A stretch of DNA of 7,583 bases. Origin: Patescibacteria group bacterium UBA1400. Lineage in GTDB: Bacteria; Patescibacteriota; Microgenomatia; UBA1400. This document shows, piece after piece, positions 1 to 5,667 of the stretch. The stretch covers positions 21,204-28,786 of the forward strand of contig DBQG01000040.1 of the NCBI GenBank assembly GCA_002305125.1, read 5' to 3'. A program made the translations under genes and the position numbers. Numbering within the stretch: position 1 is the stretch's first letter; each line of letters opens with the position of its first letter. The notes under the pieces are model-generated. The model made no database searches and had not been told where the DNA came from. It saw nothing but the letters and a program-made list of their open reading frames with translations.

Positions 1-143
1 TCAAGTTTTAACTTAACCTCAAACTCTTCCTGCTTAACTTTATCAGCCTGATTAGGCTCAAAAGAAAAACTAGCTGCTTCTACAGAAGGAACCATAAGAA
101 AAAACAAAATCAAGGAAAAAAAACAGCTAAAAAGTTTTTTCAA
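1..143 (-). CDS. Secreted protein, N-terminal fragment (possible cohesin-like domain), runs off the window
   Basis: The frame is open from a TTG at 143-141 to the window edge, giving 47 codons. The protein begins MKKLFSCFFSLILFFLMVPS, followed by VEAASFSFEP: a short positive N-region, a long hydrophobic core and a VEA-A or EAA-S type cleavage site, so export by Sec is very likely. The mature part, with FSFEPNQ and then EEFEVKLKL, alternates like the first strands of a cohesin-type beta sandwich, but only about 23 mature residues are visible, so that label is inference. The TTG is chosen because GAGGAGGG lies 3 bases upstream (AGGAGG 4 bases), the hydrophobic core begins only a few residues later, and the start overlaps the TGA of the upstream dockerin gene, implying translational coupling. 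An internal ATG (95-93) would remove most of the signal peptide. Existence as a gene is well supported; function is not. Confidence 0.8.
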   Translation of the reverse strand, partial: MKKLFSCFFSLILFFLMVPSVEAASFSFEPNQADKVKQEEFEVKLKL

Positions 144-1279
144 AAGCCCTCCTCGTCATTTTTAGTTTGTAAGGTTTCTAAAAAGAGATTAACATCTCCC
201 ATATTACAGGCACCGTCCAAGTTAAGGTCACCAATAGCCAAGACTGCTGCGTCAGTACTGCCCCGATGCTCCCATAAGTAGTTAAAATCAGAAGAGTTAA
301 CCTTACCATCTTGGGGTAAAGGTAAGTCTCCTGGTTCAAGCACCTTAGAGGTTAGATCAAGAACTTTTCCTTTTTCAAAGCTTAGATCAGAAAAGCGGCG
401 CTGCAGATGTTTGGGACCTTTAATAAGCAAAGTATTACCAGAAAAATCAAAAGAAACATTATCAAGTAAAAAACTTCCCTTATAAACTCCCTGATCATTA
501 CCTGTTAAGACCACCTCTCCAATCTCAAACAGCTTTTGACTAGTCCAGGGCCGATAAAGTCCAACATTAACCTTTATCTCTCCCTTGTTGTTATTAATAC
601 CAGCGAACTTAACCTTAAACTCAACTGCCTGCTTTTCATAATCAAGGGTAATTTTATAATGACCCGGTTTACCGTTGCTTCCTACTATAAGGTAATAAGT
701 CTTATCAGCTGTTATGGGAATACTGTCAAAATCAACCCTGGTATTGCCAGCATACAACTGGTTCATGTCAGAATCAAACAGCCACAAACTTTCAGTAAAG
801 GCGGAAAATGCCAAACAATTATTATAATTATCCTGATCTCCATCATCGGGACAAGATCTAAAGTAAACCTCAATATCTTTGTAGCTTTCCAGCTCCGGCA
901 AAGTAAACCACCAACCATCAACCTTTATGCTGGAATTAAGCGGGCTTACAAAATCATCGGCTGTTATCTCATCTTTAATCGTCTGCCCAAAAGATAAGGG
1001 CTTAAAAAAGTTGGCCGGTAAATCCTCTCCCCCTATTTGAAGCATAATCTCGGGTTCTCTTTCCTCTGAAGAAAAGGCCAATTCCTGCCTGTCAGCATCA
1101 GATTCTTTGGTTACTATATTGACGGGAATGGTCCTGGTGGTTGTCAGTCCTGGAAAAAAAGGAACGACAAAAACAATAAAAACAGCAAACATCGATAACA
1201 AAGAAACAATAAAGTAGTAAGAAAAATTAACCGTATTAAATTTACCAGCCTCAAAAGAAGCTGTTTTCTGCTTTGCCAT
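140..1279 (-). CDS. Membrane-anchored surface protein with PPC-like domain and C-terminal dockerin-like module
   Basis: This is a 379-aa protein. Residues 22-43 form one transmembrane helix after a short basic N-terminus, so the rest should lie outside the cell. Residues 118-215 resemble a bacterial pre-peptidase C-terminal (PPC) beta domain: VDGWWFTLPE at the start, a LWLFDSD strand, then KTYYLIVGSNGKPGHYKITL; Cys143 and Cys155 could form a disulfide. Residues 219-312 form a second beta domain ending in LLIKGPKHLQRRF, which I recall from dockerin-bearing proteins of CPR bacteria. Residues 317-370 look like a type I dockerin: loop 1 around D318 to D331 (QDGKVNSSDFNYL) and loop 2 D351-L-N-L-D355-G...D362 (GDLNLDG). 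No catalytic motif is visible, so a scaffold or anchor role is inferred. The downstream secreted gene overlaps its stop and may encode the binding partner. The ATG at 1279 has no Shine-Dalgarno and lies 3-5 bases from a predicted transcription start. Fold assignments are by eye; the dockerin call is the firmest. Confidence 0.88.
   Translation of the reverse strand: MAKQKTASFEAGKFNTVNFSYYFIVSLLSMFAVFIVFVVPFFPGLTTTRTIPVNIVTKESDADRQELAFSSEEREPEIMLQIGGEDLPANFFKPLSFGQTIKDEITADDFVSPLNSSIKVDGWWFTLPELESYKDIEVYFRSCPDDGDQDNYNNCLAFSAFTESLWLFDSDMNQLYAGNTRVDFDSIPITADKTYYLIVGSNGKPGHYKITLDYEKQAVEFKVKFAGINNNKGEIKVNVGLYRPWTSQKLFEIGEVVLTGNDQGVYKGSFLLDNVSFDFSGNTLLIKGPKHLQRRFSDLSFEKGKVLDLTSKVLEPGDLPLPQDGKVNSSDFNYLWEHRGSTDAAVLAIGDLNLDGACNMGDVNLFLETLQTKNDEEGF
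147..154 (-). promoter_or_regulatory. Strong Shine-Dalgarno for the TTG-started secreted protein
   Basis: The minus strand reads GAGGAGGG, with AGGAGG at 153-148, four bases before the TTG at 143. It is embedded in the last codons of the dockerin gene (Asp-Glu-Glu-Gly). This site decides the TTG start and marks the pair as translationally coupled. Confidence 0.8.
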
Positions 1280-1284
1280 AGTTA

Positions 1285-1319
1285 AATCTAGCCTAACAGA
1301 AAAAAATAAACCTTGTCAA
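1285..1319 (-). promoter_or_regulatory. Promoter of the dockerin gene
   Basis: On the minus strand a perfect -35 TTGACA (1319-1314) is followed after 18 bp by TAGGCT (1295-1290), preceded by TGT (1298-1296) as an extended -10. TAGATT (1290-1285) is an alternative -10. Either choice starts transcription only a few bases before the ATG at 1279, so the mRNA would be leaderless or nearly so. The -35 lies 3 bp from the -10 of the divergent gene, so polymerases serving the two genes could not both bind. The word TTAGGCTAGA overlapping the -10 recurs at argS. Confidence 0.55.
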
Positions 1320-1328
1320 TGCTATAAT
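1320..1328 (+). promoter_or_regulatory. Extended -10 promoter of the O-antigen ligase-like gene
   Basis: TGCTATAAT is a perfect extended -10 (TG, one base, TATAAT). No -35 is visible at the expected distance: bases 1300-1305 are all A. TATAAT ends 7 bases before the ATG at 1336, so initiation at about 1334-1336 gives a leaderless transcript. There is no Shine-Dalgarno in front of the ATG. Confidence 0.65.
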
Positions 1329-1335
1329 TAGTTAA

Positions 1336-2640
1336 ATGACAGCTAAAACTCTTCAGCCAATTATTTTCTATTCTATTTTACTTCTAACCCCCGCAAATCT
1401 GGCTAAACATTGGCTTTCAAACTGGTCTTTTGTCAATGGTGTTTTAGTTGACTATTACCTCCCTGCTCTTTATCTAACAGATATCCTTATAATCACCCTT
1501 TTGATTACCTGGTTATGGGAAAACAAAAAGCAAAATAAACAAACTGCTGGGAAAATTAGTTCACCTCTAAGTCTCAAGTTTAAACAAAATAAACTATTTT
1601 TCCTTCTCCTTTTTCTCCTCATCCTAAATCTTATTTTTAGCAAAAATGTTTTTATAACCGGTTTTAAAAGCTTAAAACTAATAGAGTTTGCCCTGTTTTT
1701 CTGCTGGATTAAAAGCAAAAGGAAACTTTTAAAAACCGCTGCTATTTTAAAAATAATTTCTTTAGCAGTCCTTATTCAGTCTCTGCTAGGAATAGCCCAG
1801 TGGTTTAACCAGTCATTTATTTTTGGTTATCTTTTTTTAGGAGAACAGCCTTTTACTTCTGCCACTTTGGGAATTAAGCTTGTCAGTTTTTTGGGCCAGC
1901 TTAAAATCCCTCCTTATGGAACTTTCTCCCACCCTAATGTGTTGGCCGGATTTTTAAACTTAAGCCTGATTTTCATCACTTATCATCTTTTAAACAAGAA
2001 AAGTAAAAACTCCTGTCCAAAAACAATAATATTTATCAGCCTAACTTTTTTAGCAGCTCTTACTACCCTTCTGCTAACCTTTTCCTTTCCAGCTATTTTA
2101 GGTTTTTTGGCAACAGCTGTCTTTTTTGCCTTTTTACTTAAATACAAAAAACTAGCCGTCTTTACCCTGCTGACAACCGCCCTAATGACAACCATAGGTC
2201 TTTTTTTCCTGGAACCATCATCCTGGCAAAGAAGGAATGACTTAAACAAGATAGCCTTTAACATGTTTAAAGACAGCCCGTTTTTAGGAGTAGGTCTGGG
2301 AAATTTTATTGTTAATATGGAAAAGTATGACTATATTGAAGCCAACTATAGATTCCTGCAACCGGTTCATAATCTCGGCCTTTTAATTCTGTCAGAAACA
2401 GGTTTCCTCGGTTTTTTAGCAATAAGCTATATTACTCTGCTAACTGTTTTAAAAGAACAAAAAAAGAAAAACTATCTTTTTCTTCTGATTGGAGCAAACA
2501 TTCTTTTTCTCGGAGCAGTTGATCATTACTGGCTGACCATTCAGCAGGGGCTATTAAGTGCCACTGTATTCTTAGGTTTAACCAGCACCGCCTCCACCCC
2601 CGCCTCCTCCGCCTCCTCCTCCTCCGGAAAAACCTCCTGA
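1336..2640 (+). CDS. O-antigen ligase / polymerase-like (Wzy_C family) polytopic membrane protein
   Basis: This 434-aa protein has about ten hydrophobic helices (for example 8-22, 45-61, 87-101, 136-155, 203-219, 230-247, 253-268, 274-291, 347-372, 379-395), so it sits in the cytoplasmic membrane. Family marks are GTFSHPNVLAGF (195-206), which opens the conserved region; RRNDLNKIAFNMFKDSPFLG followed by VGLGNF (299-324), the usual 'kd.PllG.G..nF' block; and VHNLGLLILSETGFLG (344-359), where His345 is the expected periplasmic catalytic histidine. DHYW (396-399) is a C-terminal motif I recall from CPR members. The family joins lipid-linked glycans to an acceptor or polymerises them; sequence alone does not distinguish ligase, polymerase or protein glycosyltransferase. 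Oddities: the usual 'SR' in the helix before the loop reads S250-F251, so that Arg is absent, and the last 18 residues (Ser/Thr/Ala/Pro-rich) lie antisense to the poly-Gly end of the convergent gene. The start follows a TATAAT box by 7 bases. Confidence 0.9.
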   Translation: MTAKTLQPIIFYSILLLTPANLAKHWLSNWSFVNGVLVDYYLPALYLTDILIITLLITWLWENKKQNKQTAGKISSPLSLKFKQNKLFFLLLFLLILNLIFSKNVFITGFKSLKLIEFALFFCWIKSKRKLLKTAAILKIISLAVLIQSLLGIAQWFNQSFIFGYLFLGEQPFTSATLGIKLVSFLGQLKIPPYGTFSHPNVLAGFLNLSLIFITYHLLNKKSKNSCPKTIIFISLTFLAALTTLLLTFSFPAILGFLATAVFFAFLLKYKKLAVFTLLTTALMTTIGLFFLEPSSWQRRNDLNKIAFNMFKDSPFLGVGLGNFIVNMEKYDYIEANYRFLQPVHNLGLLILSETGFLGFLAISYITLLTVLKEQKKKNYLFLLIGANILFLGAVDHYWLTIQQGLLSATVFLGLTSTASTPASSASSSSGKTS

Positions 2641-4608
2641 AGAACCGCTACCAGAGGCACCGTAATTTGAACTTGTTGATAAAGACTGTAGGGTTGAAGC
2701 TAAAGAGGAAAAACTATGGGTAAAACTAGTAGTACCAAAGCTTGAGGCGTTCATGCCCGCATAATAAGCCGTAAAAGTATGTTGATCCGGAGCAGAAAAT
2801 TTAACTGGCAAGGAAGCCAAAGTTTTAACAGACACCCCTAGGGCCGTACCATAAACAAGCATGTTTTCCCAAATGACAATAGAGTCAACCGGATCATTAT
2901 CGGTTACTGAAAAATCGGTCAAATACTTTTTAAAAGCCAGCCACTTTAGTTTTTCAATATAACCTTTTTTAGTAAAACCGCTAAAATCAAGGTTTTTAGC
3001 CATAAGAACAAAGCCCAATATCTGGCCAGCTAATATAATAAAGCTTAAGAAAACTAACCAGCTGTTTAGCAGAAAGGGTAAAATGACTGCTAAAAAGATT
3101 AATTCCAAAAAGATAAGTGCTAAAAAGAAGAAGCCAAAAAAACGTGCCAGACTAAAATGAGGAATTATCTTCCAATCCCGGTTGCTGCTGTCCAGCAAAT
3201 CTTTTTTTTCAAGGCTGGCTTTAACCAATGCCTGAAAGGATTTAAAAAATGTTTGGGCAGACAATGAATGCTTTCTGCCATAATTTTTTATTTCCTCAAA
3301 CTCTATTTTCTGATCTTTGTTTTTATCTACCTGTAAAGAAAGATAACCAATAAGCAAATCTTCATAGGGTTTATGACCCAAGCCTGACAACTCTTTTAAA
3401 ATCTTATCAGGATTTTGACCGGCAAGAGGCAAAAACTTATCAATTAAATCTGAGGCAAAAGAAGAGTTAAAATAAGATATTGATTGCTGATCCTTACCCA
3501 CTTTAAACTCACCCTTTTTAACCGGTTCTAGCCAGTACTGATAATCTTTAAAAATAAAGCCCTTTTTCTCACTGCTTCGCTGGATTTTCCAAAACCTACG
3601 TCTAACCAGGTCCAAAATAGTAGCTAAAAAAGAGTTAGGAGTCACAGACCTTCCTAAAGATACTAAAGCTTCCACTTCTGAAGGAGGCAAGTCTGAAGCC
3701 GGATCATGAAGTTTACCTGACAACAAACCGTTTTCCGCAATAATTTTGTTTTTTAACTTCCTGGCAGTTTTACTGGCTTTAAAAATAAAGTAAAGTCCAA
3801 AAAAAGTTAAAAATAGCAACAAGCCGAAACCGGAAAAAACAGCCAAGCGCCAAAGATTTTTTTCCCTTTCTGTTTGAGCCGCAAACTCTTTTTCTTCAAC
3901 CAAAAGCTGCTGTAAGGTAACATCATCCACAGCCAAAGAAGAACTATCAATTAAACTTTTATCAAACAACATTCTTATTTCTAAAAACTGGTTTTTGGGT
4001 AAATTATTTACACTAAATAAGCATTCATTTTTACTTGTTATATCAACTTTTCCATTTAAAGGTCCATGACCAAAGCAATAAATCAAATTGTCCGTCACTT
4101 CGGCTGGCAGAACCACTCCCCCGGAAACCGCTAAAACGCCTTTGTCCCATTGATCTCCCACAAGCTTCCAGTAAAACTCAGCCACATCAGCATGAAGCCT
4201 AATGCCATTATCAACTTTGTAAGAAATAGTAAAAGTCTTTTCTTCGTCAGCAGCTGAAAAAAACCATTTTGCATAAAAACGGTTACCAGCAATCTCTGTA
4301 TAATAATTACCAGCCATAGCTGTTTCCGAAAGGGTATAAAGACCATCCTCATCCCCAACCTGAAAAGAAGAGATAGAATAACCATCTAAAGGTAACCACC
4401 AATCAGCCCAGGAATAAGATCCGGAAAAAGAATAAGTTCTCTTCTCTTCCACGAAAAAAGAACCATCTGAGGCAATAGAAACAGAAAAAACTACTGATGG
4501 AAACGAATAGTCTTTGGCAAAAACAGCTAAGGGATTAGAAAAAGTCATTAAACAGATAAAAAAAAGCGCAAGTGCATAAGAAGTAAGATAAAAAGAAAAC
4601 TTTTTCAT
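2578..4608 (-). CDS. DUF2207 family membrane protein with poly-glycine C-terminus
   Basis: This is a 676-aa protein of unknown biochemical role. Residues 1-32 are a signal peptide ending VFAKD. Residues 34-217 are the external DUF2207 beta domain, recognisable from YSFPSVVFSVSIASDGSFFV, then EEKRTYSFSGSYSWADWWLPL; Cys178 and Cys196 may form a disulfide. A helix at 253-276 crosses the membrane. The following part has the family block PPSEVEALVSLGR (308-320) and SFLATILDLVRRRFWKI (326-342), probably cytoplasmic. Two further helices lie at about 488-514 and 516-537, then the conserved C-terminal block FKKYLTDF (559-566) ... IWENMLVYGTALGV (579-592). The tail from 645 is Ser/Gly-rich and contains 13 consecutive glycines (662-674); Gly-rich tails are common in this family. 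Residues 428-439 (DKNKDQKIEFEE) fit an EF-hand loop. The gene starts 20 bp after the EEP stop, behind its own extended -10, with no Shine-Dalgarno, and its end overlaps the convergent ligase gene by 63 bp. Confidence 0.92.
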   Translation of the reverse strand: MKKFSFYLTSYALALFFICLMTFSNPLAVFAKDYSFPSVVFSVSIASDGSFFVEEKRTYSFSGSYSWADWWLPLDGYSISSFQVGDEDGLYTLSETAMAGNYYTEIAGNRFYAKWFFSAADEEKTFTISYKVDNGIRLHADVAEFYWKLVGDQWDKGVLAVSGGVVLPAEVTDNLIYCFGHGPLNGKVDITSKNECLFSVNNLPKNQFLEIRMLFDKSLIDSSSLAVDDVTLQQLLVEEKEFAAQTEREKNLWRLAVFSGFGLLLFLTFFGLYFIFKASKTARKLKNKIIAENGLLSGKLHDPASDLPPSEVEALVSLGRSVTPNSFLATILDLVRRRFWKIQRSSEKKGFIFKDYQYWLEPVKKGEFKVGKDQQSISYFNSSFASDLIDKFLPLAGQNPDKILKELSGLGHKPYEDLLIGYLSLQVDKNKDQKIEFEEIKNYGRKHSLSAQTFFKSFQALVKASLEKKDLLDSSNRDWKIIPHFSLARFFGFFFLALIFLELIFLAVILPFLLNSWLVFLSFIILAGQILGFVLMAKNLDFSGFTKKGYIEKLKWLAFKKYLTDFSVTDNDPVDSIVIWENMLVYGTALGVSVKTLASLPVKFSAPDQHTFTAYYAGMNASSFGTTSFTHSFSSLASTLQSLSTSSNYGASGSGSSGGFSGGGGGGGGGGGGGAG
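2587..2625 (-). repeat. GGN triplet tract encoding 13 glycines
   Basis: Thirteen consecutive GGN codons, read on the minus strand, form a GC-rich, purine-biased low-complexity island in otherwise AT-rich DNA. On the plus strand the same triplets are NCC codons and encode Thr/Ala/Ser/Pro at the tail of the ligase-like protein. The tract includes four consecutive GGA codons (2614-2625), a plausible site for replication slippage. Confidence 0.95.
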
Positions 4609-4615
4609 TAGTTAA

Positions 4616-4624
4616 ATTTTAGCA
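4616..4624 (-). promoter_or_regulatory. Extended -10 promoter of the DUF2207 gene
   Basis: In the 20-bp gap after the EEP stop the minus strand reads TGCTAAAAT, an extended -10, followed by TTAACTA and the ATG. The 7-base spacing to the start codon equals that of the ligase-like gene, again predicting a leaderless transcript. No -35 was identified. The DUF2207 gene may therefore be transcribed independently of argS and EEP. Confidence 0.5.
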
Positions 4625-4628
4625 TATC

Positions 4629-5429
4629 TTAACTTTTAAAACTAAATTGAGCCGCCATCCCAAAATGGTCGGAAATAAACTTCCCCTTTATATTAAAAAC
4701 AAGCTTTGCCTGCTTTAATTTACCCTGTTTATATAAAATATTATCTATCTGGAAATTACTTTTCTGATCTCGGTTACACAAAGGATTTCTTCCGGGACAA
4801 ACAGTATAAATATTATTAGGAAAAGCTTTCTTAAGACCCACCTCTTTAAGCCAGTTTTTTAAAGTTTTAGAACCAAAAGAAGCATTAAAATCTCCTACGA
4901 TAAGTAAAAGGTCAGTTGTTTTCTCTCTCTTATTAAGAATGCTTTTAATCTGTTTAAGCTGAATTTTTAAAATCTGCCTTTCCTCGTCTTTAAGCTTCTG
5001 GCCATAATTGGCGGTCAAGTGAAGATTAATCAATAAAATCTTTTTAGCTGTTTTTTTATCTTTAAAAACCGTTAGTAAAATGCCTTTTTTTAAAATTCTG
5101 TCTGCCAGTTGTTTAGAAAAAAACTTGCCCTGATTGTAAAAAGCAATAAACCTTTTTTCCTCAAGCAAAAACCTTTCTTTGTTATACCAGGTCACCAATC
5201 CCCCTAAAAGCCAAAACCGAATTTTGTAAACAGGATTAAAAGAAAGAAAGAAACCTTTCATTATGTTTATAAGAAAAATATCTGTAACTTCCTGAAAACA
5301 TAAAAAGTCAGGCTTAAGCTGTTTAACAGCAGCTGTCAGCATCTGAATTCTTTTAACTTGCGAAGGAGTTTTTAATAAAAACCGCTTGGGAAATCTTAAA
5401 TTTACATTAAGGCTTAAAAGCTTAACCAT
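4629..5429 (-). CDS. Endonuclease/exonuclease/phosphatase (EEP) family hydrolase
   Basis: This 266-aa protein has the full set of metal-binding and catalytic marks of the EEP (DNase I / AP endonuclease / sphingomyelinase-like) fold: SLNVN (6-10, Asn8), CFQEV (44-48, metal ligand Glu47), NLHLTANY (135-142, His137), VGDFNA (178-183, Asp180 and Asn182), QIDNIL (227-232, Asp229) and SDHFG (253-257, Asp254-His255). Its length covers one catalytic domain with no additions, and all key residues are present, so it should be an active Mg-dependent phosphodiesterase or phosphatase. Whether the substrate is DNA, RNA, a nucleotide or a phospholipid cannot be told. There is no signal peptide, so a cytoplasmic site is likely. 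Cys211 and Cys218 (CPGRNPLC) flank a short loop near the active site. The ATG at 5429 places the first core strand immediately after the start. No Shine-Dalgarno precedes it; the upstream sequence is T-rich and ends TTAACT before the ATG. It follows the small ORF by 22 bp. Confidence 0.93.
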   Translation of the reverse strand: MVKLLSLNVNLRFPKRFLLKTPSQVKRIQMLTAAVKQLKPDFLCFQEVTDIFLINIMKGFFLSFNPVYKIRFWLLGGLVTWYNKERFLLEEKRFIAFYNQGKFFSKQLADRILKKGILLTVFKDKKTAKKILLINLHLTANYGQKLKDEERQILKIQLKQIKSILNKREKTTDLLLIVGDFNASFGSKTLKNWLKEVGLKKAFPNNIYTVCPGRNPLCNRDQKSNFQIDNILYKQGKLKQAKLVFNIKGKFISDHFGMAAQFSFKS

Positions 5430-5436
5430 AGTTAAT

Positions 5437-5474
5437 AAAAAATAAAAAGGTTTAAAAATTGAACTTATAAAACC
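5437..5474 (-). terminator. Weak terminator-like structure after the small ORF
   Basis: On the minus strand, GGTTT (5474-5470) and AAACC (5453-5449) can pair around a mostly AT loop that contains the small ORF's last codons. They are followed at once by TTTTTATTTTTT (5448-5437). The T-tract is convincing but the stem has only five firm pairs, so this may be just AT-rich spacer. If real, it would separate argS and the small ORF from EEP. Confidence 0.3.
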
Positions 5475-5667
5475 GCATTAGAAACAATCCCTGCCCTATA
5501 ATCAGAATCCATCCATAGCTTCTGCTCCAAGGGTCCAAACTTTCTTGTCTATAATCTTCCCAATCAATCTCTCCCGCGCTCAGCTGTCTTACCAAATCTT
5601 GTCTGACTTGCTGAGTTTGTTGACAATGGTTTTCTATGATTAAACTTAAAGGAGTGTTTTCTGACAT
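5452..5667 (-). CDS. Small protein with hydrophobic C-terminus, translationally coupled to argS
   Basis: This 71-aa protein belongs to no family I recognise. Residues 1-48 are polar and probably helical (IIENHCQQTQQVRQDLVRQL, then SAGEIDWEDYRQ). Residues 52-66 (GWILIIGQGLFLMRF) form a short hydrophobic segment just before the end, so a C-terminally anchored membrane protein is possible. The case for a real gene is positional: its ATG overlaps the argS stop as TAATG, it fills the space between argS and EEP, and its composition is protein-like. There is no good Shine-Dalgarno (only AGAAAA upstream), so ribosomes finishing argS probably reinitiate here. The length is typical of such genes, but a degenerate remnant of a longer protein cannot be excluded. 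Confidence 0.68.
   Translation of the reverse strand: MSENTPLSLIIENHCQQTQQVRQDLVRQLSAGEIDWEDYRQESLDPWSRSYGWILIIGQGLFLMRFYKFNF

Noticed and set aside
46..59. AGCCT-GATT-AGGCT inverted repeat near the left edge
   Set aside because: It is a five-base stem within the coding sequence of the secreted protein, with no T-tract and no regulatory context. It is likely chance.
140..142. TGA recoded as glycine, as in some CPR lineages
   Set aside because: The dockerin gene ends cleanly at TGA with the next gene's Shine-Dalgarno and start right there, the ligase-like gene also ends at TGA, and conserved domains in the window need no read-through. The standard code fits.
536..997. 153-codon plus-strand open frame opposite the dockerin gene
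   Set aside because: It lies wholly antisense to a gene with clear domains, begins with TTG without a Shine-Dalgarno, and its translation shows no recognisable domain or signal.
1313..1318. TTGTCA as the -35 of the ligase-like gene
   Set aside because: It lies only 4 bp from TATAAT. The complementary strand of this site gives the TTGACA that fits the divergent dockerin gene.
1470..2264. Two minus-strand open frames (1470-1718 and 1983-2264) inside the ligase-like gene
   Set aside because: The translations are Lys/Arg-rich, the expected complement of hydrophobic codons, with no initiation signal. They are shadows of the membrane-protein frame.
4131..4385. 84-codon minus-strand open frame within the DUF2207 gene
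   Set aside because: It overlaps the conserved DUF2207 domain in another frame of the same strand and lacks any initiation signal.
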